This document shows, one piece after another, positions 1 through 12,548 of a DNA stretch of 64,000 bases (positions are counted from its first letter, which is position 1; every line of letters starts with the position of its first letter). The translations under genes and the position numbers were made by a program. The notes under the pieces are model-generated. The model ran no database searches. It had not been told where the DNA came from and worked only from the letters and a program-made list of their open reading frames with translations. Source of the stretch: Micractinium sp. NFX-FRZ (Eukaryota; Chlorophyta; Trebouxiophyceae; Chlorellales; Chlorellaceae); NCBI GenBank assembly GCA_029339195.1, contig JAPTJF010000087.1, positions 100,541 through 164,540 of the forward strand, written 5' to 3'.

Positions 1-518
1 ACTGGCAATCAGACACGAACAAGGCGTCCACGCCTGGCGCTTTGATTGTGCTACACCACCACAAACAGGCTGCTTATGGCGAGCCTGCTGTGAGATATGC
101 TTGGTGACCACTCGGACGTGTGTTTCCCATCGTTTCTGTCATGCCAGAGCACCAGGGTGTCATTTTTATTGACATCCGTATTCATCACACATACATGAGC
201 AAGCACAATTGGGAAAGAAGTGAGGGGGAGCATGAAAGGATGAGGTGGGAGGCGAAGGGTGAGTTTTGAGGGAGGTACAGACAGAGAGAGAGGGACAGGG
301 AGTCGTCGGGTAGGCAGGCGCGCCTGCGGCAAGGGCGGGATGAGGAGGGCAGTACGCATGGGCAAGTAGAGGCGGTACCAAACAGAACTACTGCAATGGT
401 ATTCAGGGGGCGGCCGGGGGGTGTGCGGCACGTGGTGCATGCGTGAGGGTCCAAGGCGCACCACCACTGTGAGCATGGGAGCGGGTTTGAGGCTTTACCA
501 CCCGCTTGAGAACAGGTT
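1..518. other. 3' flank of the alpha/beta-hydrolase gene, no gene seen
   Basis: This stretch lies downstream of the minus-strand stop codon at 519-521 and runs off the window edge. It probably holds the 3' untranslated region of that gene. Open frames here are short, proline- and serine-rich and overlap on several strands, as expected by chance in GC-rich DNA. I found no TTACA (the complement of the algal TGTAA signal) in it. Confidence 0.5.
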
Positions 519-3500
519 TTAAGTCCGTGGGTAGTAGCGAGACATGCTGAGGCGAGCCAGGCGAGCCTGCCTGTACCGCGGCGCCAGCTTCCGCATGTTG
601 GCCCTCCCCTGGGACTCGAGCCAAATCAGGCTGCCCAGGAAGAAGTCTGCGAGGGGGGGGGGGGGGCAGGGAAGGGCACGTGGCCGGGGAGCAAGCAACA
701 AGTCGGGAGGGAGGGCAAGTGGTCGGGCAGGCCAGGCCACGGCTGCACCCGACCTCTGCACCCACCAACTTGTACACCCGCTTTCAAAGCTTTGGCCCCG
801 CCACGCCGACCACCCCCCGGTTCATCCGCCAACCCAATGCTGTCCCGTGGCAGCCATGGGCCGCAGGGCGGTCTGAAGGTCAAAGGGGCAGCCCGCCCCC
901 GCACCCACCCAGTCTTCGCCTGCCTCAGTTGGAGCGCCCCACTGCCACCCGCTCAAGCAACGTGCGGGTGGAACCAGCAGCACACACACATGCCGAGCTA
1001 CACCCACCTGACACGGTCTCGTGGTAGCCATACGCCACGTTCATTTCCTGGAAGATGAGCGAGTAGTTGATGTCCAGGCTGAAAGTGGGGTGCCTGCCCA
1101 GGGTCAGCCAGGGCACCTCCCTCACCAGCTTCTGGGGCCACTGGTAGGAGCGGGACCAGCGGTTCTGCAGGGAAGGAGCGTGGGGATGAAGGCGCGGGGG
1201 GATGAAGGGGCGGGAAGGGGCAGGGGAACGGTGGGGTGGGCAGAGGAGAAGAGGGTGCAGGGGAGGGGCATATTCCTGTCCTGCCCGAATCCGAGGTTGG
1301 AACTGCTGGTTGGGGGGCGGCTGGTGCCTGGCCTCTGGTGCCATCCGCCCTCCCACCTGCCCTCGCACCTGCACACCCATCGCCCTTCTTGTAATGAGAC
1401 ACGAACCCCTCCCAGTCTGGGAAAGAGGTCGCGCAAACTGAGCCCACCACCACCACCAAGTACCCACCCAGTTGCCGCCCGCCGCCGCACGCGCACAAAA
1501 GCGCACGCCGGTTAGGGGGAGAGTGAGACGCGGGCACCTCCCGCCACGCACACAAGACACACACAGACCCACACAGAGACACACCCACAGACAGACACCC
1601 CCCCACACACACACCTCGTGGTTCTTAGGGTTGTCCACCAGCCAGCCACGCCGGTCCAGCATCCCGATGCGCTTCAGCCCCGCCACGATCGCGATGCTCT
1701 GGGCGCGCGTCAGCGTGGGCACGCGGTCCGAAAAGAAGGTGGGGCTGACCTGGCGGGAGTGGGACTGCAGGGCAGGGCGGGGAGCGGGGGAAGGCAGAGC
1801 AGATGGGGGGGCAGGTGAGCGAGGGAATGGGGCGAAAGTCAGGGGCCTGGTGAGGGCGGTGTGGGCGGTGCAAGCGGGCCCAAGTGTGCCTGGGTAAGCC
1901 TGGGTGCCTGCCCGCCTCCCCAGCCTGGCACCAGCTGCCAACCACTTGGCCATGCACGGTGCCCATGCCAGTGCCTCCTCCCCTCCCCTTCCCCCTTGAA
2001 CCCACCACAACAATGGTGCTGCGCACGCGGTTGCGCGCCAGGACACCAACATTGACGGGAGCCTGCTTCATGCCCCACGTGTCGTTCTGCATGGAGGAGG
2101 GGGCAGGCAGGCAGGTGGGCAGGCAGGCAGGCAGGCAGGGCAGGCAGGCAGGCCGGTAGATGGCAGCCCTCAATGTCTGTGGAAGCATTGCCCCCCACCC
2201 CACCCCTGCAGCCCTACGCTTGCCCCCGTGCCAGCCCCGGGTGCAGCCCCTCACCGACATGGCCACCCACACAACGGGAGGGTAGGGCTTCACTGCTAGC
2301 GTGTTATCACGCTTGAAGATGCCCCAGTCGCGGGGCTCAGGTGTGGAACCCACTGCAGATGGGGGGGCAAGCACGTCGGAACAAGGCACAGCTTGTGAGG
2401 GGGGCAGGGGCAGGGCAGTCGCTGGGCTGGGGGCACGTGGCACGCAGTCGGGGCAGCTGCAGCACGCATGGCAGGGTTCCTGTTCCCCTTCGAGGCTGCC
2501 TGCAGGAGGGGGCCGCGTTCCCCAAGGACACCCTTCCCTTGAGGGGGGGAAGGGTGTGACGCCCCCCTGCCTTGACAAGCCGGTTTCCCAAAGACACAGC
2601 ACTGCGCGGCTACAGCTTGTGCCCTCGTCCCGCAAGGTTTAAAGGGCCGCACGGGTGCACACTGGAGTGGGGCAGGGCTCACCGGAGATCGTGCCCTTGA
2701 CCTGGCGCAGCAGCAGGCGCATCTTGGGGATGGAGGGCAGCTCCCAGCGCAGGTAGGGGTCGCGGCACGTCACCCGCGCGCCTGGTGTGGCCTGCTTGCT
2801 GCACACCCACCGGTCTGCATTGATGAATCGCCCCAGGTATCCGGGGATCTTCAGCGCAAACGTGGCGCCGCTCGAGGCCTGTGCAGGGGGTGTTTGGTTG
2901 GGGAGGGGAGGATAGTGTGCGTGGGTGCAACGGGGAGGGGCGGAGACCGGCTGAGAGTTGGGGCCCGGTTTGGGGGAGGTGTGCAGGAGCAGCAGCGGTG
3001 GGTCGCACCCAACAGGTGCACACCCGCACTGCCCTCCCCCCCAGCGTCCTGCTCACCCCCCACAGGTAGATGGGCTTGTTGTGCAGCCTGTGTTCGAGCA
3101 CAAAGTCGGCAATGATGGTCATCGCCTGGCGGGGGCGGGGTGGGGTGGGGTTGGGCAGGGTGGGGTGGCAGGGAGCGGGGTGGGGGCAGTGGTGCCGGTG
3201 TGGGCAGACAGGCAGGAAGTTGGGCAGGCACGGTGCAGCTGCTTTACAACAAGGCGGTGCAACAAGCGGTGGGCCGCGGCGTAGCGCAGCACGGCGCAGC
3301 GCAGCGCCTGCATCGAGCTTGAAGGAGATGAGGAGGCACCCACCTGTGCTTGGTCGTTCGTGCGGTAGTACCCCCCCGAGCTCCAGCACGAGTTTTGGGC
3401 CTTGGCGGTGGGGGTGAGCACGGCATAGCCCCGGGCAAGCGCCATCTTGGTTTGGGCCATCTCCTCCGGGAAGCCTGCAGCGGCACAATAGCCAATGCTG

Positions 3501-4492
3501 GGTCACGTTGCAGGCACACGTAGCAAGAGGGCGGCACCGCATGGCACCCGGGACAGTGATAGGGCTGGTGGCTGCTTGGGCTGCCCCCTGTCAAAAGCCT
3601 GCGGCTCCGTATATGCAGGTGGCGGAAGAGCAGTGGGCAGTTGGCTCTGGGCACCCCCCGCAAGCACCCTCGAGCATGGGGTGGCCCGCCCGCCCGCCTG
3701 CCTGCCTGCCTGCCTGCCAGCCCGTCCTCTGGCCATCACCCACCGACCCGTGGCCCGCCCTTTCCTCTGATGCTGCAGTGCTGCAGTTAGCGTGCCCCTG
3801 CCACCACCCCGCCCCTGCTCTCACCCTGGCACTCGGGGCATCTGACGGGGTGGTAGGGCCAAAAGGTGCGGGAGGAGCGGGCGCAGCCGGGGAAGAACAC
3901 GACCGTGCCCACGGGCTTCTCAGGCACCTGCTGGGGCGGTTGGGGGGGCGGGCAGCAAGCAGGGGCAGGTGTAAGGATGACGTGCACAATGCAGCAGCCG
4001 CCGCAGCAACAGCGGCACTGTCGCTCTTCTTGCCTGCTGGGGCGTTGGCCTGCAGGCGTCCGAATGCTGGTGCATGCCTCCACGGCGACCCACCCTACCA
4101 TAGCTGCCCTGTCACTACCTGCCCACCCGCCCGCCTGCCCGTTCCCTGGGTTTCCTTCCTGCCTAATTTCGCAAAGGTGCGCACCTGGTAGTAGTGTCTG
4201 CGTGTGTAAGCTGCGAATGGGATTGGGTCCAGGCCACGGTTTGCGGCCGAGTGGATGACGGGCACCTGCACTGCGGCGGTTCCGGCACGCTTGGCCTGCA
4301 GCACAGCGCAAAAGGTGTGTGCAAAGTGAGGTCGTTCTGCAGCTTTCCAGCAGCTCGCGGGATGGACGGGGCATGGGGAAAGCTCAGAGATGCGTCAGGG
4401 CTGGCTCGCACCTGTGCTGGCACAGCGGCTGACGCCAGCGTTGCCGCCAGCAGCAGCACCGCCTGCACTAGGCGCGCCGTTCCAGATTTCAT
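519..4492 (-). CDS. Secreted alpha/beta-hydrolase-like protein
   Basis: Eleven exons read on the minus strand from ATG 4490-4492 to TAA 519-521, roughly 4492-4412, 4299-4187, 3931-3826, 3475-3344, 3124-3057, 2878-2682, 2356-2258, 2087-2007, 1765-1615, 1164-1012 and 646-519. Exon 1 encodes a signal peptide (MKSGTARLVQAVLLLAATLA, then SAAVPAQ). Exon 3 has VVFFPGCARSSRTFWPYHP, which resembles the oxyanion-hole loop of alpha/beta hydrolases. Exons 5 and 6 join to give YLWGASSGATF, a GxSxG nucleophile elbow split by an intron. The Asp and His of a triad cannot be assigned by eye. A secreted or endomembrane esterase-like enzyme is the best reading; the substrate is unknown. Several cysteines (exons 3, 4 and 6) suggest disulphides, which fits secretion. 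The gene stands alone, head to tail with the glutamine-rich gene upstream of it. Confidence 0.72.
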
Positions 4493-4909
4493 GGCGCCGA
4501 TCCGGGACTGCAGGGGCCTCTGAGCGGTCTCCTGCAGGGCAGGGCGAACAGAGAGCGGCAGTCCGCAATCCAATCTGCTGAGGGAGATGCTCGGGATGTC
4601 GAGCCACGCGGACGGTCGATCCCCCTGCATGTCGCGTCTGTGCAGGGGCATGTTGTGGCAGGAGTGCCCGGGGGGCTTGGATGCGGGGGCATGTTCCAAA
4701 TTGCGCGCACCTCGAGCGCCCAGCGTCAGCCGTGAAGTCCGTGATAGCCGGCCCAAAGCTGTCCCCGAGCAACACCGCGTATATGAACACATCCCAGGGG
4801 CTCTCCGCCGCAACAATTCAGTCCAGCTCCCTGGCGGTGCCACGCGGGCGCCGCCAGGCGGGCCGACACTTGTGGCGCCACACTCCCTTTCATGACAACT
4901 GTGGATGGA

Positions 4910-4914
4910 TTACA
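4910..4914 (-). terminator. Candidate TGTAA polyadenylation signal
   Basis: TTACA on the plus strand reads TGTAA on the minus strand, the common green-algal poly(A) signal. It is the only one I found between the stop of the Q-rich gene (5877) and the start of the next gene. The distance from the stop is long, so the assignment is tentative. Confidence 0.35.
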
Positions 4915-5645
4915 CAACACTCTACTTGAATGGGGCTCTATACAAGGATGGCAGGGCAGAGAAACGTTGCGACGGGGGGACTGGACGGGGGAAGGGATGA
5001 GTGAGGAAGAACGTGGTGCGTAGCCTCATGCTGCGGTCTGCTTGGGTCGTAGGGGGAACAGGGTAGGGTAGCACTGAAGGGGAGCGGAAAGAACACGGGG
5101 TTGCACCGTCAATTGCGTACGGTGGGTTCCCAATGAATGGTGGGTGCAAGGGAGGGGGAGAAGAATCGGGAGAAGAGTGCCGCGGGGGAGGCTTGCGGGA
5201 AATCGAAGAGGGCTGGTGAGGGTGGGCAGGGGAAGGGTGCGCGCCCTGCAGATGCATACGCAAGGCTGCAAACAGGCAGAGCTGCCTGCTGGCGCGCGCC
5301 GTGGGAGGATTAAAAAACACTATATGTACAGAGACACAAAAGGCGGGGGAGGTGGACGACGGGGTGGCACAGGGGAAAAGGCGGGCAGTCAGGTGGGGGG
5401 TGGTGGCGAGGGTGTGGGAGCGCACGCAAGGGACGGCGCGATGAATGGGGCAATGCAGGGGCGAGGCGACGGGAGGAGGGGAGGGGTCAGACGCGTAAAA
5501 GGGGATGCGCAGGGGGTCCGGGGGGTGGGGGGCGGGCGAAGCCGGGGCAGGGTGCGGCGGCACCTGATGCCTGCGCCTCACTATGAAATGCTGCATAACC
5601 AACGATTGGGGGCTGATGGGACGGGGTGCATGGCACCAGGTAAAA

Positions 5646-5723
5646 ACCCGAGGGTGGGGCTAGGGTTTGGGCCACAAGCACACGACCCGAGGGTGGGACT
5701 AGGGTTGGGGCCACAAGCACAGG
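5646..5723. repeat. 39-bp direct repeat, two copies
   Basis: Two adjacent units (5646-5684 and 5685-5723) each begin ACCCGAGGGTGGG and end GGGCCACAAGCACA, with only a few differences. They lie in the presumed 3' UTR of the Q-rich gene and look like a recent tandem duplication without coding role. Confidence 0.85.
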
Positions 5724-5876
5724 GAGCGGCCGGCGGGAACAGTTTTGAAACAAAAGAGAAGGGATCTTCGGTTGTGGCAAGAGTGGGAAGCACGATGGGC
5801 ATGCAGGCATCACGGGCGCGGCTGCGCGGCGTTGCCGCGCACCGGCTTGGAACCGGCGGGCTGCCGCATGCCCCGC

Positions 5877-8800
5877 TCACAAGCTGCTCCCGGAGGCCAC
5901 CGGCACACCCTCAGAGGCGCAAGGGTGCGGGATGCTGACCACCGGGCCCATGGCTGCTGCCGCCTGCAGCGAGGCGGGGTCGCCTGCATGGGGAACAGGC
6001 AGAGAAGAGGCCTTCCTGTTTGCTTGCAAGGTGATCGGGCACGGGTGCTTGCGCCCAGGCAGAACGGGTGGTCACGCCTGGTGCTTCTGTCTGGCCGGGC
6101 AACGCTCTCTTGGCTGGCTGGCTGGCAGTGCACACAAACATCAAGCCAAGCGATGCCCCCACAGCAGCGCACAGCTAACCCGCCCGCCCGCCCGCACACA
6201 GCGGCACCACCATGCCTGCGTGCTCACACACCTGTGAGGGGCTGGTTGGTGGGCACAATGGCTTCGATGCCAGGTGGCAGGTCCAGCGGGCCTACTTGCG
6301 GCGTGAGGCCGGTGGACAGCTCCGGGCCGGGAGGCATGGCAGGCAGCGAGTGCAGCGTGGGCACCGGTGCAGGCTGCGCCGGCATGGCAGCTGGGCCTGG
6401 GAACCCGCCAGGCTGCAGAGGCAGGCAGGGAGGGGCGCGGGTGTAAGCTGGCTATGAGCGGGCGGGCCGCAGGCAGAGCTGGCGACTTGGCTGGCGGCAG
6501 CAACCACGGACACCCCACACACAGCGTGGCATGGACGCGGCATCAGCACAGCTCTCCTCACCATGGTGTCACGGCTGCCACGACTCAGAGCCACAGCCTC
6601 CATCAGTGCAGCTGCATTGCCACTGGAGGCCGGCATGCTGGAGGACCCCAGAGGCTCCATCTTGATGGGACCTGCATCAGAGAAGACGCCCGGGGAGAAG
6701 CAGACGCGGCTGAGGCGGTGCGCGGCAGCGGCCCGTGGGTGTAACGAGCTGGGAAGGCATGGCCTGATGCGGGAGGCGGAGTGGAGGGCCGGGCCCCCTG
6801 GCAGCTGCACGTGGGCAGCTCGCACAAACACATTGCAGGCCAGCGGCTTCCACTCACCCGTAGCACTCTGAGCCTTGTGCAGGCTGGGCGGCGTTGGCTG
6901 CAGCATGGCCGAGGCAGCAGCAGGCGCGGGGGTGGGAGCCACCGCGGCGGCAGCTGCTTGCAGGAACTGCTGCTGCTGCTGCTGCTGCGCTGTGGCCAAG
7001 TCGACTTGCACCACCTGCGGCGTCGACAGCACTTGCTGCAGCGGCGGCACAGCAATTGACTGCATCGCTGCTGCAGCAGCGACCATCTGGTTAAGCTGGT
7101 CCTGCTGCTGCTGGACGGCTGCCATCTGGTTTAGCTGCTCCTGCTGCTGCTGGGCGGCTGCCATCTGGTTTAGCTGCTCCTGCTGCTGCTGAGCGGCTGC
7201 CATCTGGTTTAGCTGCTCCTGCTGCTGCTGAGCGGCCGCCATTTGATTCATATGCTCCTGCTGCTGCTGGGCGGCGACCATCTGGTTTAGCTGCTCCTGC
7301 TGCTGCTGGGCGGCTGCCATCTGGTTTAGCTGCTCGTGCTGCTGCTGAGCGGCCGCCATCTGATTCATCTGCTCCTGCTGCTGCTGAGCGGCCGCCATCT
7401 GATTCATCTGCTCCTGCTGCTGGTGAGCAGCTACCATTTGGTTCATCTGCTCCTGCTGCTGCTGAGTGGCCGCCATATGATTCATCTGCTCGTGCTGCTG
7501 CTGGGCGGCTACCATTTGGTTCATCTGCTCTTGCTGCTGGTGAGCAGCTGCCATATGGTTGAGCTGCTCCTGCTGCTGGTGAGCGGCTACCATCTGGTTG
7601 ATCTGCTCCTGCTGCTGCTGAACAACCACCATATGGTGCAGCTCCTGCTGCTGCTGGACAGCCACAGCCACCTGCGTCTGCGCTACTGCTGCAGCCTGCT
7701 GCTGCAGGTGATGTTGCGCGACTGCAGCCTGTTGCTGCGCAGCCACAGCCTGTTGCTGCAGGTGCTGCTGCGCGGCGACTGCCTGCTGCAGCTGGTGTTG
7801 CGCTACAACAGCCTGCTGCTGAGCAGCAGCAGCTTGCTGCTGGGCAGCCGCGGCCAGCTGTTCCTGTGCCGCCGCCTGCTGCTGCTGCGCCGCCAGCTGT
7901 TGCTGCAGGCTGCCACTGGCAGCACGCTGAATTTGGAGGCTGCTGCCGCCACTGCGGCCGCTGAGGGCCTGCTGCTGCTGCTGCTGCTGTGGCTGCTGCT
8001 GCTGCTGCTGGACCTGCAATTGCTGCTGCTGCTGTTGTTGTTGCTGTTGTTGCTGCTGCTGCATCTGCAGTTGCTGCTGCAGGCTGACGCTGCCCTGCTG
8101 CAGGCTCATGCTGCCGTTCGCTGCTTGCTGGATCTGCTGAGACACCGCCATGGTGAGCTGCTCATGAGCAACAGCGGCAGCCGCTGCCTGCTGCTGGTTG
8201 TGGGCAATCACAAGCTGCTCCTGCACTGCCACCGCCGCTGCCTGGTGCTGTGCCGCGGCAACCGCAGCCTGCTGCTGCACAACTTGCTGCTGCGCCTGGG
8301 CATGCTGCAGGGCCACGAGCTGGTCCTGCAGCTGTGCAGTCTGCTGAGCCGCCACCGCCTGCTGCAGAGCAGCCGAGTCGCTGGGCTGTGCAGCTGCCTG
8401 GACCAGCGGCGCACCCATAGATGCATGCTGCTGCGCCGCCTGCTGCTGCGCCTGCGCCTGCTGCAGGGCTGCAAGCTCCTGTAATTGAGCATTCTGCTGC
8501 GCAGCGACTGCCTGCTGCAGAGCAGCCGGGTCGGCACTGGGCTGTGCCGCTGCTGCAAGTGCCGCCTGCTGCTGTGCCGCCTGCTGCTGTGCTGCCTGCT
8601 GCTGCACTTGCGCCTGCTGCAGGGCTGCCAGCTCCTGAAGCTGAGCGTGCTGCTGTGCCGCCACCGCCTGCTGCAGTGCCACCGAATCGACACTGGCCTG
8701 CGCCACGGACGGGGCTGCGGGTGCCACGCTGGGCTGCAGCACCGGCTGCTGGGGTAGCGGTGCAGGTGCGGCCACCACAGTGGGCATGGCGCCAGAGCCG

Positions 8801-11800
8801 GCGTGTGCCATCACCGGGGGGGACACCATCACCTGCACCGTCTGCCCATTCGGCAGCTGTGCTGGCATCGCAGCCGCCTGCTGGAGATGCTGCTGTGCCG
8901 CGGCCGCCGCCGCCGCCGCCGCTGCATCGGTGGGCGTGCCGGGCAGCAGCCCGCCAAGCTCTGCCATCACGACGTCTCCGGCCGACCGGCTGACGCTGCT
9001 GGCAGCAGGCTGCTGCACCTGCGCCTGCACGTGCAGTCCTGCTGCGGGCGCCACAGCCACAGGCGGTGGCAGGCTGGGAAGGGAGCCCGAGGCTACTTGG
9101 ATGGGCAGCAGCTCTCCAGACATGGCAGGCGCTGCCGCGGTGGCGGCAGGGGGCGGGCCCGACGTCGTCGTGCCCGTCGGTGGTGCCGTCTGCGTGCCCT
9201 GCTGTGCTGCCTCAATCTGCTGCACCGACACCTGCAGCGACTGCGCGTGCGCCTGCAGCATGTTGGCCTGCGCCATGGCCTTGGCCTGCTCCGCAGCGTG
9301 CACCTGCGCCTTCTCCTGCAGCTCACGCGCCTGGGCCACAGCCTGCAGGGCACAGCGCAGCGCAGCCAGGCGTGGGGTCGGTCACAGGTGCAAGCTGGGA
9401 CGGCTTACGGCAACTGGTGTGTGGGCCGGGGGAAGCAGACCATACTTTTGCACCAGAGGCTGCCTCCGCATTGGCACCTGCCTCTGCAGCTGGCACCTGC
9501 CACTTCTCTCTTTCTCCTTGTTTTAAGTGCTGAACTGGCGGCATCCCTACCTGCGTGGTGATGTCAGCATGCGCCTTGGCACGTTCCTCCAGGTTCTGCA
9601 CTGTGGCCACAGCATGCTGCGCCTGCTGCGTGTCTGGCAGGACTGCAGTGGCGCAAGGCGGGGAGGAACGATGTGGTACATCAGTCGTGAGCTGCTCGTG
9701 AACAGGCGTGCAGCGTGTGGTCACATACACCTGCGGCTGTGAGCGCAAGCTTCCCACGACCCAGCATTCCCTCCTCTCTGCACATGTACCACAACTGCCC
9801 CCACCCAGTCGCACCTGCCAGCGTCTGCTTCAACTGCTCAGCTTGCACTGCAGCCTGTACCGACGCCTGCGCGTGCAGCTGCGCCTGCGACGCCAGCTGC
9901 TGGGCCTGGCTGGTGGCCTGCGACTTTGCCTGGCCATGCAGCGACGCCTGCACGGTCAGGTGCTGCGCCTGCTGGTTCAGGTTTTGGGCAGCCTGGTCGG
10001 CCACCGCTGCCGCTGGCTCACTGCCTGGGCCAGACAGCTGTGGCTGTGCAGGTGCGGGCATCAGCGCCGGCTGCATACCGCCAACCTCTCCCGACAGAGC
10101 CTCTGACATGGTCGGCAGAGTGGGCTTGGCTGCCCCCAACGTGCCGCCAGACAGGTTGGTGGTTGTCGGCTGCGCTGCCATCATTGCGGGCTGCAGACCA
10201 CCGCTGGCGGTGTGCATCAGCACGGGCGCGCCGGCTGCCTGGGCCGGCATGCTCACCACCACAGCGGCCGGCTGCATGCCTGCCAGCGCGTGCGCGTGCG
10301 CCTGCTGCTGCTGCTGCTGGTGCTGCTGCGCCGCATCTGCCATTGCAAGCGTGGGCTGCATGCCAGCCAGACCTGCGGTGGTGGCCACGGGCGCGGCTGC
10401 CAGCGTGGGCATCGCCGCTGACGCCAGGTGTGCTGCAAGCCCCGCCGATTGCCCCGCCAGCACCAGTTGCGGCTGCTGGGGCGGCGGCGCTGGCACGCTG
10501 ACCAGCGTGGGCACCGGCAGGCTGGTGGGCATGGGCATGCTCATGCCGCCTGCTGCCGTTGCAGCTGCCAGAGCCAGGCTGACTGGTGCCGTGCCCGGCA
10601 TCGAGGTTGCCCGGTGCATGGCCTGCTCCGCGCCAGCCGCACGCTCCGCCATGGCAGCACCCTGGTTGAGCGCCGCGTGCAGCCGGTTGTTGGCGTTCGA
10701 CAGCCGCTGCTCCAGCTCAGCAATGGTGCGCTCGTGCGCCTGCAGCTCCCGCCGCAGCTGCGTGTTGTCGTCCTGCAGCCGGACCAGCTGCTGCCCGTCG
10801 CCATCCGACAGCAGCAGCAGCTTGGCACGCAGGTCCTGCGCCAGGCAGAAGGGGCAGGCAGGCAGACGGGAGGGTGAGGCAGGGAGCAAGAGGGGCAGGC
10901 AGGCAGGGAGGTGGCGGCAGTGCTGGCACCAGACAAGGCCAGCACTCAAGCAGGGGAAGCACCCACCGGTGCCCCCGCTCGCATCTGACCATCTGCCTCC
11001 CCTCTACCCTGGGCGCAAAGGGAGGCTGCAAACCGCCCGACCATCTGCCTCCCCGCCGTAACGGGACCTGGCAGGCTGCCCGCCAAGCACCCAGGCACCA
11101 ATGTGCTCCACCACGCACACACCAGCAGTGGACTCCCCAGCACCCACCAAGCCTCCCCGCCAGCACCCACCTGGCGCTCAGCATCCACCGCCTCCAGGTG
11201 CGCTCGCACTTGACCTGCCGCAATGGCCCGCACCAGCTTGGCCAGCGTGTGCAGGCTCTTCTCGCCGCGTGCCGCGCCGCCCAGAAGGGGCCCAATCAGG
11301 CGGCACTCAGCTGCCAGCCGCTTCTCGTCCTCCTTGGTGCCCAGCCGCCCGCTGAACCGGCCTTGCATGCCCTGCACCGGCGGGGGCGGGGCATGAGCGT
11401 GCATGAGTGGGTGATCAAGCATAGCGGCGGGCACGCGTGTCAGGCAGGGAGCTGAGTGGGTGCTATCAGGCTTCAACAGGCGACCCCATTTGTAACTCTT
11501 CCCCAAATGTAGGCCCTACAGCCATCAAGGGCCTGAGCACGCGGGTGCAGCGCACAGTCTGCAAATTGACTGCCTGCTGACCCCTGCGGATCTGCTAATC
11601 CACACTGGATGCATGCACGGCCATTCTGCGCAGCGAGCGGATTACGCCAGGTACGCGCCGGCTGGAAGCTGCGCGAGAAGGTGCCCCGAACGCCTCACAT
11701 CCCGACCCCTGCCGAGCCCCAAACATTGCCCTGCCCACCCACCGGCGTCGCATTGCGCTTGCCGCCTGCCTTGCCGGCCTTTTTGCGCTTCACCCCGCGG

Positions 11801-12548
11801 CCAGGGCGGCCCGAGCTGCCTGTCTCGTTGCCCTCCATGCCGCCCGCGCCGCCGGCCGCGCCGCCCTCATCCTCTCCCTCGTCATCCTCGTCATCCTCAT
11901 CCTGGTCAACCTCATCCTCTGACAGAGGCGCCGACGGCGGCGCTGCCCGCGCGCCCCGCGGCGCGCTGCAGTTGGTGTCTCGCACCTGGCTAGCCACATC
12001 GGGCTCGCCGGTCAGCAGGCCTGGCCAGTCGAGCCCCGCCAGCGGCGCGTGCCCGCCCAGCGCGTGGCCGTGCTGGTCCACCATGGGCAGCGAGGCGGCA
12101 TCTGCAAGGGGGAGGGAGGCAGGGTGGTGCGGCATGGGTGGGGCTGCTGCACCGAGCACCAAGATTGAGCAGTCGGGAGCGGGCGCGCCGGCGGCGGTCG
12201 GCGGGGGCAGCAGCGGCGGGGCGGCGCTCACCGGGCCGGCCGGGGATGGGCAGCAGGGAGCCCTGGCTGCCCCCTAGCACATCCTGGATGCCTTGCTGCA
12301 GGTCGTGGAGGTCTGCCGAGTGCGTCTGCAAGCGGGAAGGGGGTGGGGGATTTTTGCAGTCTTGAGCGCGGGCGCCTGGGCGGGCGAGCCTCCGGGGTTG
12401 CGTGCCGGAGCCTGCACGTGAGCACTAGCGCAGTGCATCTGCGGGAGGGCGAGTTTCGCTCGGCGCCAGTCAGCGGCAGGGGGAGATGGCGCCGGCAGCA
12501 TACCTGAGGCAGGCCCAGGCCTAAGGGCAGCTGGTTCGCGTGTTCCAT
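5877..12548 (-). CDS. Large glutamine-rich coiled-coil protein, probably nuclear
   Basis: About ten exons run from ATG 12546-12548 to TGA 5877-5879: near 12548-12504, 12331-12238, 12103-11739, 11370-11172, 10838-9817, 9650-9553, 9342-6858, 6690-6562, 6417-6235 and 5988-5877, giving roughly 1,570 residues. The N-terminal part has an acidic run (DEVDQDEDDEDDEGEDEGG) followed by a basic patch GVKRKKAGKAGGKR, a plausible nuclear localisation signal. A helical block with a short predicted coiled coil (LQDDNTQLRRELQAHERTIA) follows. The large exon is almost all Ala/Gln: long poly-Q, then about 14 units of a 13-residue repeat of the type NQMAAAQQQQEQL. The tail is Pro-rich. The composition resembles transcriptional co-activators, but I recognise no family. 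The frame stays open through 2.5 kb of repeats, which argues that it is translated. Confidence 0.7.
7084..7640 (-). repeat. 39-bp coding tandem repeat (13-residue NQM/Q-rich unit), about 14 copies
   Basis: Consecutive 39-bp units each encode a variant of NQMAAAQQQQEQL. Units differ by third-base changes and by a few replacements (N/H, L/M, A/V, Q/H), so the array is old enough to diverge but has kept its period and frame. Units toward 7084-7260 are the most alike, which suggests recent expansion at that end, the C-terminal side of the protein. Confidence 0.9.
7965..8090 (-). repeat. CAG-type trinucleotide tract encoding poly-glutamine
   Basis: Runs of CTG/TTG on the plus strand encode two near-pure Gln blocks of about 15 and 7 residues, separated by LQV and Pro. 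The mix of CAG and CAA codons would stabilise the tract against slippage. Confidence 0.9.

Larger units (their letters stand above)
4493..5876. other. Spacer: 3' UTR of the Q-rich gene and promoter of the hydrolase gene
   Basis: No conserved coding block was seen. TTACA at 4910-4914, read as TGTAA on the minus strand, is a candidate polyadenylation signal for the Q-rich gene and would give a long 3' UTR of about 960 nt. The 400 bp between that signal and ATG 4492 would then be the promoter and 5' UTR of the hydrolase gene. A 39-bp direct repeat sits at 5646-5723. Confidence 0.45.

Noticed and set aside
925..2052. 375-codon minus-strand open frame
   Set aside because: It is largely intronic read-through; only short blocks of it correspond to exons of the hydrolase gene.
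7336..8484. 382-codon plus-strand open frame rich in Leu, opposite the Q-rich exon
   Set aside because: It is the antisense shadow of CAG/CTG repeats, where poly-Gln reads as poly-Leu. The minus strand has splice structure and a sensible protein.
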